From Hypomyces perniciosus (lineage: Eukaryota; Ascomycota; Sordariomycetes; Hypocreales; Hypocreaceae), in assembly GCA_008477525.1 (NCBI GenBank), contig SPDT01000005.1, positions 1,860,001-1,924,000 of the forward strand: 64,000 bases of DNA, read 5' to 3'. Made by a program: the position numbers and the translations under genes. The notes below the pieces were generated by a model. That model searched no databases, had not been told where the DNA came from, and saw only the letters and a program-made list of their open reading frames with translations. Position 1 is the stretch's first letter, and the number at the start of each line of letters is the position of its first letter. Below, piece after piece: positions 48,087-58,751 of the stretch.

Positions 48087-48654
48087 TGTAGATGAGTGTG
48101 ATGAGACTGAATGGTGGTGGCAGAAATATAAGGTGGTCCTAACACAGAACAAAGAGACACCTCACGGTCCAGGTATGGGATGGAATGCGGACAGGACAGC
48201 TGAGCTTTGTTCGAGATATCGTCTTTGCGCTGAGAGGACACGCAATATTCCTATTTGTGTCTCAAGTCCTTCGAGGTATTTTCCAACAATGAATCGATCT
48301 CTTGCAAGCACAAGTGATACGATAATACTATGCTGTCCTCTAGGCTCTGGCTGACAGGCCTCACCCCAGACTGCGTTTACGACTATAAAGTGATCATGTG
48401 ACTTCGTGACTTGGCGTTCTCCTCGCCGGGCGCGTCTCGAGAATCACGAAAATTACTGTTCCTCAGCACCCGCCACCAGTTTTGCATGACCTCTACGTCA
48501 CTTGATAGCTGAATCGCCTGGCGTGCGGGTGCTCTCGCTTCGTTCGAATGCTCTCATCAACTCTTCACTTTCACTTCAGCTTCAAATTAATCTGCACACT
48601 TAAAAAACATCGCCCACCCCGCCTCCCTGCCTTCTGAATTTCTCCTCTAGCACA
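48087..48654. promoter_or_regulatory. Bidirectional promoter VMA21 / FUN30
   Basis: 568 bp separate two divergent starts, so both promoters must share it. A short pyrimidine-rich stretch precedes the FUN30 ATG. No specific factor site is claimed. Confidence 0.5.
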
Positions 48655-51600
48655 ATGGCACGAAGTTCTTCTCCACTACCAATTCGGCACTCGAGCGCTG
48701 TACCACGAACCCCTTCAGTAGGACGACTACAGAGACTGGGAGACGACATGGACGAGTTAGCTGGAGACACAATACCTTGCTCTCCGTCTGCTTTTCTGAG
48801 GGACCGAGACGCTACCCAGGCTACGCAGATCCTGAGCCGCCCGGGACTCGCAACGATCGAGTCTTCTTCCCCTGCGAGCGTAATCGAGGTCCCTGCTTCT
48901 TCGCCTTTCCAACCTAAACAATCTACGAGACTGGGCTCGCGCCTGGCTCCAGCTGGCACTCTCTTTAAGCCACCGCCGCCCCGACCGCAGCCTGCCATGG
49001 TCAAACGACCGACCCCCGAGCCAATCAGCCTCCTTTCGGACGATGAGGACGATCTGACACCACCTAGAGGGAATATCCGTCCTACTACGTTCAAGGCGCA
49101 GATTGCAGCTTATGCATACAGACCCCCTTCGGACGAGAAGGAGGCGAATAAGAAGTTGAGACAGATCTACGATGTCTTCGGCGACAAGTACCCATCAGAG
49201 AAGGTCAGAGAGGCACTTAGGGCATGCAAGAATGATCTCGATGATACGATTGCCTTGCTGGAGAGCCGAGCTGCGAGCCAGACCCGCAATTCACAACCAC
49301 AACCCACTGCGAAGCCAGTTGAGAAGCCAGCTGCGAAACCCACTGGCCGCCGCCTAGTACCCAAGGGCCAATTACAAGCAACTTCAAAGCCGGCAAAGCA
49401 GTCTGCGCGCGCTTCCCCCCCACCAGCCGCATCACCACCCCCAAAACCACAGAGACGCCGCTTAGTGCAGGGTTTGCGAAAGAGAAAAGCACCATCACCC
49501 GAACCGGATGAGCTACCACCACCACCGTCCAGCGATGACCCCCTAGTCATCGACCTAGTCGATAACGACAGAGACGATGCATACGATGCAGAGGAATCCC
49601 CTGAGCCCATGCAGGATGATGGAGATCGGGTACTTAACTGTATCAACACTAGCACCCTCAAGGAGTTGGCCGCCATGACCGGAATGAAGGAAAACCTTCT
49701 TGAGCCTATAGTCGAGAAGCGACCGTTCAAGGATCTGGCGCAAGCAAAGCGAGTGAGCGTCAGCAAGAAGCCCGGCGCCCGCAAGTCGGCCAGGATTAGC
49801 ATCGGGGAAAGTGCCGTTGACGCCATCGAGGTGTTCCTGAACGCTGTCGATGCCATTGATCAGGTCGTCGCCAAGTGTGAGATCAAGGGTCAAGCTGTCA
49901 AGAATGTGGTTGAGAGCTGGGATCTCAATATGTTCGGCAAGAACAAGCAAAGTGCAAGGGCCAGCCCGGAAGACGACCTACCACCAACGCCAACCAGTCT
50001 CACCAGCCCTAAGTATACACAGCCCTTGGTTCCCCGTCAGCCAAAGTTCATGGATGGCCATTGTGTGATGAAGCCATTCCAGCTCTATGGTTTGAACTGG
50101 ATGTCGGTACTTTACAACTACGACATTGGTTGTATCTTGGCCGATGAGATGGGTTTGGGAAAGACGTGTCAAGTCATCTCGTTCATGTGTCATCTTGTTG
50201 AGGAGGATGAAAAGTCACCCAAAAAACGACGGCCGTGGCCAAATTTGATCGTTGTTCCACCGAGTACCTACAACAATTGGCTGGGCGAATTCGAAAGATT
50301 TGCTCCAGACCTATCTGTCGTGGGATATCGAGGCTCCCAGTCTGAACGAGCTGAAATCGCGTACATGGTGGAGCAAGACCCTGAGGCCTATCATGTTGTG
50401 TTGGCTACTTACTCTCAGATCAACTCCGAGGAGGATGTCGAAGCGATGCGCTCGTTTGGTCTCAATGCGGCCATCTTTGACGAGGGACACAAGATGAAGA
50501 ACCCAGAGACCAAGATCTACAGAGATCTGAGGAGAATCCCCGCGGCTTGGAAGCTGCTGTTGACAGGTTTGTTTCATTATGTGATAATGCGATTGGCGAT
50601 TGGACTGCTAATGTTCTCCAGGTACTCCTGTTCAAAACAACCTGCTGGAGATGACCTCTCTTCTCAACTTCATCAACCCGAGACTGTTTGATGGCTACAT
50701 GGACCACATTCAGTATATCTTTAGTCAAAAGGTTACGATCAGAGATGTCACCAACGGTGCTTTCCTGTACAGCGAGCGAGTCAAGCGCGCGCGGACAATT
50801 CTCGAGCCTTTTATTCTCCAGCGGCGCAAGGATCAGGTTTTGGCGGACATGCCCCGCAAGGTCTGCAATGTTGTTCACTGTGAGATGAGTGAGTCTCAAA
50901 AGGCTGTGTACGACGACTATGAAGAGTTGTTCAGGCTTGAGCCGTCGCAGCGTGCTGGACGTGCTCGTGGACGACAAAACGATCAGAATAATGTGTGGAT
51001 GCAGCTTCGAAAGGCTGCGTTGCACCCCTTACTCTTCCGTCGCCATTTCACTGATGCAAAGGTTGCAGAGATGGGCAAGATATTGATGGACAGGATCCCC
51101 CAGTCCGAACTGCATCAGCCAGACCTCAAACATCTCGTCCAGGAGCTGAAGAACTCATCAGACTTTGAGCTGCATCTCTGGTGTCGCGACTACCCGCGAC
51201 TACTTCAAAAGTTCGATCTACCTACCTCTGCAGAGCTCGACAGCGGCAAGGTTAAGAAGCTGCTGGAATTAATCAAGCAATATCAGAAGAACGGGGATCG
51301 AGTCCTTGTTTTTAGCAAGTTTTCACGCATCATTGAGCTCCTCCAGGAAGTCCTTGCAATCCAGAGCATTGACCATCGAGTCCTTATGGGCAACACGAAT
51401 GTGTCTGAACGTCAGACACTCATTGACGAATTCAACCGAGATACCGACATACCTGTCTTCCTGTTGACCACGGGTGCGGGTGGAACTGGTATCAATCTGA
51501 CTTCAGCAAACAAGGTCATCATCTTTGACCAGTCGGACAACCCGCAAGATGATATCCAGGCGGAGAACCGTGCCCACAGATTGGGCCAGAAACGCGATGT

Positions 51601-51781
51601 TGAAGTGATCAGACTCATCGCGTCGCACACCATTGAAGAGCTCATCTACAAGGCGTGCCAGAAGAAGATTGAGCTGGCAAACAAGGTGACGGGGGCGATT
51701 GAAGAGGATGCCGCAGACGCAGGCAAGAATTTGGAGCAGGAGGTGCGTAAGATGATGGAGGAGCAAATGACACCGCCATAG
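48655..51781 (+). CDS. FUN30: Fun30/SMARCAD1-type SNF2 chromatin-remodelling ATPase
   Basis: ATP-dependent nucleosome remodeller; Fun30 acts in heterochromatin silencing and DNA-end resection. Exons 48655-50566 and 50622-51781 encode 1,023 residues. The disordered N-terminus has Ser-Pro sites. A CUE-like ubiquitin-binding helix bundle (KLRQIYDVFGDKYPSEKVRE, ALRACKNDLDDTIALLES) lies near residues 165-205, then a Pro/Lys-rich linker. The SNF2 ATPase starts around MKPFQLYGLNWMSVLYNYDI, with Walker A DEMGLGKTCQ, Walker B FDEGHKMKN (DEGH, usual for this subfamily) and LLTGTPVQNNLLEM read across the intron. The helicase C domain holds VLVFSKFSRIIELLQEVL, TTGAGGTGINLTSANKVII and AENRAHRLGQKRDVEV. 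Domain order is diagnostic for Fun30. No defect was seen. Confidence 0.94.
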
Positions 51782-53466
51782 AATGGCACTGGTGTCGTGT
51801 CTCCTCCATCCGGGAGTCACTTGGCTTGAAAACTGTTGTTTTATTGTAAAGATCAGCATGGCGGTATGACACACAAAGGGCATGGATGTCGGCGTTTGAG
51901 TCTTGTTTTTTGTTCTTTTTTCTGGCCAACCTGTGGCCCAGATGATGATTGCACTCACATACATACAATGATGTGGCCAGGGCATTGGAGGCGAATAAAA
52001 GCTACCGAGTCCGTGTGAGTCCTGGAAGAACAGGGCTCTATGATAATAACGAGGGAAAAGGGGTTAGCTTGGATGCATCTCGCATGATGGTTGATAATAG
52101 AGGGAGAACGGCATAGACTAGGGATTGATCAAAGGATTGATGACATGAGCCTGGCTGAGACCTATTCGTGCATACGTGATTTGATTGACATGCTTCTCCT
52201 ATTTTTCTCTGGGTTTATATACTTGGTTCAATGAGGTCCTCTTATCCACCGGGCTCCTCTTTGAAGAGCGAGCCAGGAAGTGAATTGCCATAGTGACGAG
52301 GGTTGCGCTCAAAAATTCGAGGTTATGCTTGAACAAAGCTCATAGACACGTATATTATTACCATCTGGACAGGATCTATGGAGTACGCAGGGAGCGAGAG
52401 GAAACAGCTATTTCGATGGAAGCAATCCTGGCTACCTCCCAGCATCGACGAACACTCCCTTCACATATCTCCAGTTTTTATCTCCTCATGCTGTAATACA
52501 TTATTCCCTCTCCTAACTCTTGTCAGCTTGCATCCACGTGGGGTAATTCATTTACCTCCCTTCCTTCATCTATCCCGTGACTTTAACGCACATCAGCTTT
52601 TACTTCCGAGAGTCTGTGTCCCCCTTGCCTCGAGGTCTGGAGCGTTTTGTCTCATCGCGTCCGGCAACTAAAAGCGGGGGGGTGTAAAAGGAATAGATTG
52701 GAGACAGGCTCCCTTGTCAAGTGCGCTTTGTTAGAGGGTTGATTGTTAATTAGTAGTAGTCGTGCAGAAGGTCTGAGATGTTGTGTGGATGCGGGAGGGA
52801 TAACCCGGGGAACGAGCGAGACTATAGGTTTTCTCCCTGGAGAGGCGAAAGTTTGTTTGTTTGCCGTGCTGTGGTTACGAGAGGCTTGCTTGAGCTGCAG
52901 ACGAAATGGGAGAAGAGGTTAAATATCTGAGTGGAAAGTTGGAGATTTGAAAATAACGTCTAGTGTGCATTCATGATAGCAAGTTGGTGGTTCACGAGGT
53001 TGTGTCTCCTCTCTGTACTTCGTAGTTGCTTAACCATGGGTGGGTTGCAAAGACCAAAGTCAACTCTTCATCAGTCAATAAAATAATAGCGCTCATTAGT
53101 CACGGTGTTAGAGGCTAAGAAATATTCAATTCAGGGCTTAGAGCCATTTGTTATTGATAAAGAATAGATAGATAGGTATCTCAAAAAAAGAAAAAAAAAC
53201 CGAGGCGTTGCTGCGGCCTCTTAGTATGCTCCCGCCTTTCCCTTTGATCCGTTTCCTAGTTCCCTTGTCCCCAACGCCGACCAATATGAGTTAAATACAA
53301 TAGCTCAAATAAAAATAAGTATTCGACAAGAAATATCAGACAGGCGGATTCATCGGCTGCTGGTGTAGACCAGGATGCATTTACATCCTCAAGTCCGAGA
53401 AGAGAAAGACACAAAAAAGAAAGAAAAACCATGTCTCAAGAAATGAAAGTAGAGTGAATAAATAAA
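51782..53466. other. Convergent intergenic region, no gene seen
   Basis: About 1.7 kb between the stops of FUN30 (+) and the Myb-like gene (-). A/T-rich runs and A-tracts occur at 53180-53200 and 53410-53430. The ORFs at 52293-52671 show no coding features. Confidence 0.55.
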
Positions 53467-54318
53467 TCACCGCCAAGTTGAGTGCAGCCTCGCGCGCCGG
53501 CTACTCCTCGTCTTGAGACCAATATCGCCATGTAAGATGAGGCTCCTCCAGCGACGGTTAACACTGTGGCGATCTTTCCCCAGGCTCCGCGCACAGTCTT
53601 GCCATTCCGTCTTGGATAGCTTAAGCTTCTCCAGCACCAGCTCCACCAGAATGCGGTCATCCTCCGCACTCCACTCAGCTCCATCTTCCTCGAGTTCAAC
53701 ATCTGTGCCGGGTTTGTTGTTGCACTCCCGGTCGGCGCCGCCCTCGAGGAGGTGCATGTCGTGGAAGTCGGAGCGCTCAAGACCAAGTGGCAATTGTTCC
53801 GGCGAAATGCGCGCGCGCTTTGGGGTTGATGGCGGCGCAGCAGCATCCATTTCGTCTGTATGTTGTTGCGTCTCGGATTCGCTCTCGGTATCGTCCTGGG
53901 AGAGCTCGTCATCCTTCCCCATGTCGTCATCGGTGGTTCGCCGGCGCTTGTTCGCACCCCTAGGAGGAGCGCGCCTGACAATTTTCCTCCTCGTTATGGG
54001 GCCCTCTTCACCCTTATGATCAGACTTGTTGGCGCGGGAGCGCAGGCGCAGCTTCATGGGTGTAGGCGCATGCGCGAGCGGTGGTGTGGGGAGTTGCGGC
54101 ATAGATGGCGCGGGCGCAAGAGCAGGGTGGTCCATGTTCGAGGTCATGGAGATGAGCGACTGGAGCGAGCGGCAGGTGTTCATAATGTTGTCGATGGAAT
54201 ATTGCGACGACAAAGCCGGAGGGCTGGCGGGCGGCGAGACGAAGAGGCCAGCTCGGGTAGGTCGAGCAAGCGGCGAGGCTTGCGAGGAGTCGCAGGAAAA
54301 TGCGGAGGGAAGAAGCAT
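53467..54318 (-). CDS. Myb/SANT-like domain protein, function unknown
   Basis: Single-exon gene of 283 residues from the ATG at 54318 (MLLPSAFSCDSSQASPLARP). The frame stays open to another ATG at 54501, which would add 61 Gln/Ser/Arg-rich residues of low-complexity look; I treat that as leader. The N-terminal half is Pro/Ser-rich and disordered. A basic patch (TRRKIVRRAPPRGANKRRRT) can serve as a nuclear signal, followed by an acidic Asp/Glu stretch. The C-terminus has one Myb/SANT-like repeat: EWSAEDDRILVELVLEKLKL, then LGKDRHSVNRRWRSLILHGD, with conserved Trp in helix 1 and helix 3 positions, and a basic end. Probably a DNA- or chromatin-binding protein. Targets unknown. Confidence 0.75.
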   Translation of the reverse strand: MLLPSAFSCDSSQASPLARPTRAGLFVSPPASPPALSSQYSIDNIMNTCRSLQSLISMTSNMDHPALAPAPSMPQLPTPPLAHAPTPMKLRLRSRANKSDHKGEEGPITRRKIVRRAPPRGANKRRRTTDDDMGKDDELSQDDTESESETQQHTDEMDAAAPPSTPKRARISPEQLPLGLERSDFHDMHLLEGGADRECNNKPGTDVELEEDGAEWSAEDDRILVELVLEKLKLSKTEWQDCARSLGKDRHSVNRRWRSLILHGDIGLKTRSSRRARLHSTWR

Positions 54319-57096
54319 ATTGATAGGAGCAAGTTGGAGTTGTGGCGGATTGTTGTTGTCGCGACTCTGTAATCGCAGACTTTGCGACGAACAGCGGTGA
54401 GATTTGCGCGCAATCGCAACGACACTGCTGTATGGCTTTTGCTGTATTGATGCGTCTGTCTGTTGGTGCTGAGTTGTGCGCAGTTGGAGGAATGTTTGCA
54501 AACGGCTTGGTAACTGATGAGGAACGCCAATATCGATAAATAGAAAGCCTCGGGTTATATGATGTGATGTGTAGTTCGTTCGTTGATTGACGGGAGGAGC
54601 CTGAGAGACAAGATGTAAGAGGGATGCCGGGGGGCCTAATATGATTCTGGGGGAGACCCTTCAGACCCTTCAGGCACTAGAGACACTGCTGTGGGCAGAA
54701 GTGACAAGACTCCATCTGTCCCTTGTTGCCCTGAGCAGGGGGGTTGCAGGGCGTGACGTACAGTGCATATATTGGCTTTGCACATGAAATTACACTACGG
54801 ATATCTGCGGTGAACACAGTGTCAGTCGTCTGTGTACCTCCTCACCACTGCTTCCTCACTACGGAGTACTACTAGGTACCTAGTACCCAGTACAACACAC
54901 AGTACATTCACCAGTCCGTGCACATTCGTTGCTCACACGGCTTCATCCCAATGCGGCGAGAGAAGGATGACCTCTAAATGCGGCGCTCAAAGAAAGATAC
55001 ATGCACAATTCTACATTAATGAAAGAAATGCATGTTCGTATATGCATCTCTTTCATGGCTTCATTGGCTTTGCGCTAGGTGCCATTAGCTGCTGTCCCCT
55101 CACAGCCGTTTTCTTCCTTTCTTTATGCGCTTGTCTCTTCACCAAACCGCCGCTTGGTGACCGTTGACGCGCATCATTCATGCAAGCACTTCGCACTTGC
55201 ATGCGACGATATGCAGGCTCTTTAGGTGTACGTACACAGTGTGCCATGCTTCTGCACCACACAGTGCCCTCCCCTCCTGTACACGCGCTGTCAAAGGAGC
55301 TGTAATATGTCTCAACCCTTCCCTTCCTTCGGCTCTTCCTCCCTTGTCGCCTAGTCCCTGAGCTCAGCATGCGAGTGATGTCGATTGCCATTGCGATTGA
55401 GATCTCAATCAATCATCATGCAGCATCCCGGAAGCGCGTGTTTTACACACGGCGGAGCACTGGACCGTTCTTACGACTCACACACTATCGAGCAGCAGCC
55501 TCGATGCTGGCGTTGTCATGTTAGCGCACGGAACCCAGGCACGGCTCGCCCTTGTGCTAGTCTACCCTCCGCTGCCTCTGACGGCTCTTTGAGGGTTGTG
55601 ATCGCTCACACACACACACAAAGAGGGGCATCTGGTGACATACTGGTCTGGGTGCGCGATATGGACTTGAAACAGGATTAATTCTATCGCAGGCACAGAC
55701 TGCGTTTTGTCGAAGTATGCAGTGACCAACAAGGCGAATACTAGCTGGAGAAGACGAACAGGTATTTATTACTCCGTACTAATTGTACTTTATACTTCGT
55801 ACTCTGCACGCCACTCGACATCATCCTCATGCAAGCCACGAGTCCATCCATCTCATCCTAGCGGGAAACGTGCAAGAAGAAAGCCACTGGTTGCTTTCGA
55901 CGAAGTACCGTTACACGAAACGTCTTTTCTGAACTCTGTCCGAAGTAAGGAGCACGGAGCACACGGAGCACGATAAGCGCAGCGTCATCTGTGAGGTCAG
56001 CTCTCCCTCCAGATTATGCCTTGAAAAGCGGCCCATTTTGGTCATCTTTTTCCCCTTCCTCCCTTGAGAGGATGAAGTCATGGAACTCTCGATTACCCAT
56101 TCATCGGCTCTTCGTTTCCCGTATGCATTAAGCATCCCGGGGGGCCGGTCTCGCGCAAAGGTTTAATGAGCAACAAGTCCCTTGGTTTGGTGCTCAATCT
56201 TCATGACTATGCAGGGCGAGTAGTGTTGCCGCTTGGAAGCGGGCATCGGCAGGGGGATGCATAGCATGAGGATGCAGGCGTTTGTTTCTCCTACTAATTG
56301 GCACTAGTATTGCTCGCCAGCTGGGTTTGCATGGTGTTGCAAGTAGGAGATCCCAGAGATCCTGCTACCATAACAAATCTTTCAGAGTGACCAAGTCAAT
56401 TGTCTGTTCTCTGGTGCTGAAAGCATCCTTTCTCGGTGCCAGGCTGAGCTCTATGCCACTGCTGCTGCACCTGTGTGTCGAGACTGTGAGACAGTTAAAT
56501 CGAACGAAAGCGCTCGCCACACCGCTCCTGCAAGTCCATCTAGCTGCCCAACTTATCAGTCTGCATGAAACCCCTCATTCTCCCAAGGCACATCATCGAT
56601 ATCGGCTGATGGGTGGAGAGACGACGTTCAAAAAGACGCGTCTGACGCGAGTTTGACGCGCTTTGACGCGCCTCATTTAATGACGCTACTAATACAGTAG
56701 GCCAATGGCGGAGCATGGCGCTGTGGGGCTGACAACCCTTGCCTTTGCCTACCACACCAACAGTCTCTTTTGTATGGCTGTTTGTTGAAGCCATATTCAG
56801 ACCGCTTCGGCTGAATTGACTTGCAGGAAGGGCATTGACTGTTTGTGCATTTCGTGCATCCAGGAAGACGGACTGCCCCTCTCTATCACTATTGTTACGG
56901 AGGACGGAGTAGAAAGTCCACGTTTGTCCATCCAGCAATTCCATATACCATACGAAGTACAGACCTTGGATGACGTCAGTCTTTGATACTCTCATCTAGT
57001 TGCAAACGCCCTCGATCGACCTCGTGAGTAATCTGTGGCAACTAGAGTTGGCTGTGGCAATGTAGATGTCTCGCAGCTCAAGGTTGACAGTTACGA
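54319..57096. other. Long intergenic region, no gene seen
   Basis: About 2.8 kb between the Myb-like start and the F-box stop. TACGGAGTAC at 54860-54869 and its reverse at 55770-55779; a (CA)n run at about 55609-55620. ORFs at 56282-56656 (+) and 56540-56995 (-) lack family features and are not called. Confidence 0.5.
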
Positions 57097-58230
57097 CTAC
57101 ATTGGCTGCCATGGACGCAAGCCAGGTGCTAGTTGTTGCACTCCGAAGCAATGCTTATTATGCCCCAAAAAGCCTTGTGTAGACCAGCTCCGCTGCCACA
57201 TTAGTCGGAGGAAAATGCGTGAATCCGAGTAATTGAGACCTGGCACTAAATGCACAATGGGCTTGCTGTATGGGTCCGAAGACTTCAAGTCATCATCTGC
57301 CCAGGCGCAACCACGGCACCAGAGACCAATGTCCACAGTCCTGTCTGGAAGCAAAGAGGGAGCATGCATAGTTGCTGCCACGCCGCAATAGTCTTTATCA
57401 TTGGCTATGGACATCAGCTCATAGTAGCCTTTCAACGGATCAAACCTCGATTCTTGAAGTGGTGCGTCCTGGATTATACGAAAGTTGTAGGCGTCTTCTA
57501 GCCATAATGTCTCAAGTAGAGAGCGATATCCTTCTTCAGACCCATGGATCCTCAGCGCAAGTCTTTTTGCTGCTTCAACACTGACATATCGAAGGCGTCT
57601 TTGGCGGGGTCGGTGGAAACTGTCGTAAGGGCCATATGTTCCTGGAAGGCTATACATAATAGGTAGACGATCGATTTCCCACTGCGGAAGATTAAAGCAT
57701 ATCGCCGCCAGAGCCCGAGGTATTATAAACAGCGACTGGTTACGTTGTTGACATAGTAAGCAGCATCGCTTACAAGTCGATAAGAACAAGAAAGACCCAT
57801 ATTCCCCGCAGGCGACGCACTTCTCTGACCGTAAAACAGCTCGCACAGTAGTAGCAGAATGAGAGGCGATGAGTCTCGTTCGACCTAATGCTGCCAATAC
57901 ACACGGCGCATAGTCTATTAAGTCGCTCCCAGCATATCGCGACTGGACAATGGCGTTGCCTCGCTGAGAGGTAAGAGAGAACCGAGCCAGGGACTGGAAA
58001 TCAAGCTCGTTGAAGATGGCGTGTATGATCTCAACCGGGAGACATTCCAGGTGGCCAAGGGGCACTGAGGAGGTCAGGCAAGGAATAAACGACGGCCTCA
58101 CAGGCTCCTCGATATTGATAAATCCTTTGAAGTACTGTTCGGGTCGTTCTGAAAGGCAAGAAATGAGTTTTTTATTTGTGATTATGTTCTTCTTTCGGGC
58201 ACACTTCGCCCTCCTTTTTGGACGTGGCAT
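57097..58230 (-). CDS. F-box domain protein with Cys-rich cluster, lineage-type family
   Basis: Predicted substrate adaptor for an SCF ubiquitin ligase. Single exon, 377 residues. A Lys/Arg-rich start (MPRPKRRAKCARKKNIITNK) precedes an F-box near residues 59-95 (GHLECLPVEIIHAIFNELDF, then SLARFSLTSQRGNAIV). A paired Cys motif, CVACGEYGSFLFLSTCKRCC followed by LLC, could bind zinc and is common in fungal expanded F-box families. The C-terminal part has CRGCAWA and W/H residues but no named domain. The frame is uninterrupted, with no intron. The gene starts about 180 bp from the end of the hAT element, so it lies in the accessory end of the window. Substrates cannot be predicted. Confidence 0.75.
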   Translation of the reverse strand: MPRPKRRAKCARKKNIITNKKLISCLSERPEQYFKGFINIEEPVRPSFIPCLTSSVPLGHLECLPVEIIHAIFNELDFQSLARFSLTSQRGNAIVQSRYAGSDLIDYAPCVLAALGRTRLIASHSATTVRAVLRSEKCVACGEYGSFLFLSTCKRCCLLCQQRNQSLFIIPRALAAICFNLPQWEIDRLPIMYSLPGTYGPYDSFHRPRQRRLRYVSVEAAKRLALRIHGSEEGYRSLLETLWLEDAYNFRIIQDAPLQESRFDPLKGYYELMSIANDKDYCGVAATMHAPSLLPDRTVDIGLWCRGCAWADDDLKSSDPYSKPIVHLVPGLNYSDSRIFLRLMWQRSWSTQGFLGHNKHCFGVQQLAPGLRPWQPM

Positions 58231-58409
58231 GATGATGTTGCAATGAAGATGTATCCTCCTGTAAAAAAAGAAAGAAAAAAGTCAGGTGTCTTAGTGGTTT
58301 GAAGATTTCACTATATTTTTGTCTATAAATGGGTGGAAATGCCATTTTATATGAATTTTGAACTGGATCTTCATGTCAAGGTTTGCTAGCTATGTTTGTG
58401 GTTTGAGGT

Positions 58410-58429
58410 CAGGCTGGCGATCCATTCCA
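58410..58429 (+). repeat. Left terminal inverted repeat of hAT element
   Basis: Twenty bases pairing with 61808-61827 except at position 5 (C here, G on the right). The match ends at about base 20-21. Confidence 0.85.
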
Positions 58430-58560
58430 TTTCCATCCACGCAGCCTTAGCTGAGTGGATGGACGTCCATTTCAGTCAACGTGCAGTGGAATGGGTGGAA
58501 TGGACGCCCAGAGCAGTCGCATGGAATGGATGGAAATGGAAATGGATGCGTGGATGGGGT
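58430..58560. repeat. Left subterminal repeats of hAT element
   Basis: Many short motifs built on TGGATGG, TGGAATGG and TGGAAATGG and their reverse. It includes the perfect palindrome ATGGACGTCCAT at 58459-58470. Probable transposase-binding sites by analogy with plant hAT elements. Confidence 0.75.
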
Positions 58561-58751
58561 TACCTAAATAGGAAAGGTATCGCGCTAATAGATTAGTTAC
58601 TATATATAGTACTCACCACAGTCACTGTAACCATCTCAATGATCACCAAGCAACAAAATTCATTATACAGGATATCTCTCTTATTATACATAATTAAAAC
58701 AAGCACTTTCTTAATGAGCCCAGGCTCTAGCCAGTGCGCTATAAATAAAGT

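Noticed and set aside
50461..50520. DEGH instead of DEAH in the Fun30 ATPase as a lesion
   Set aside because: DEGH is the usual form in the Fun30/SMARCAD1 subfamily.
56282..56995. ORFs of 124 (+) and 151 (-) codons before the F-box gene
   Set aside because: No domain, opposite strands overlap, no conserved features.
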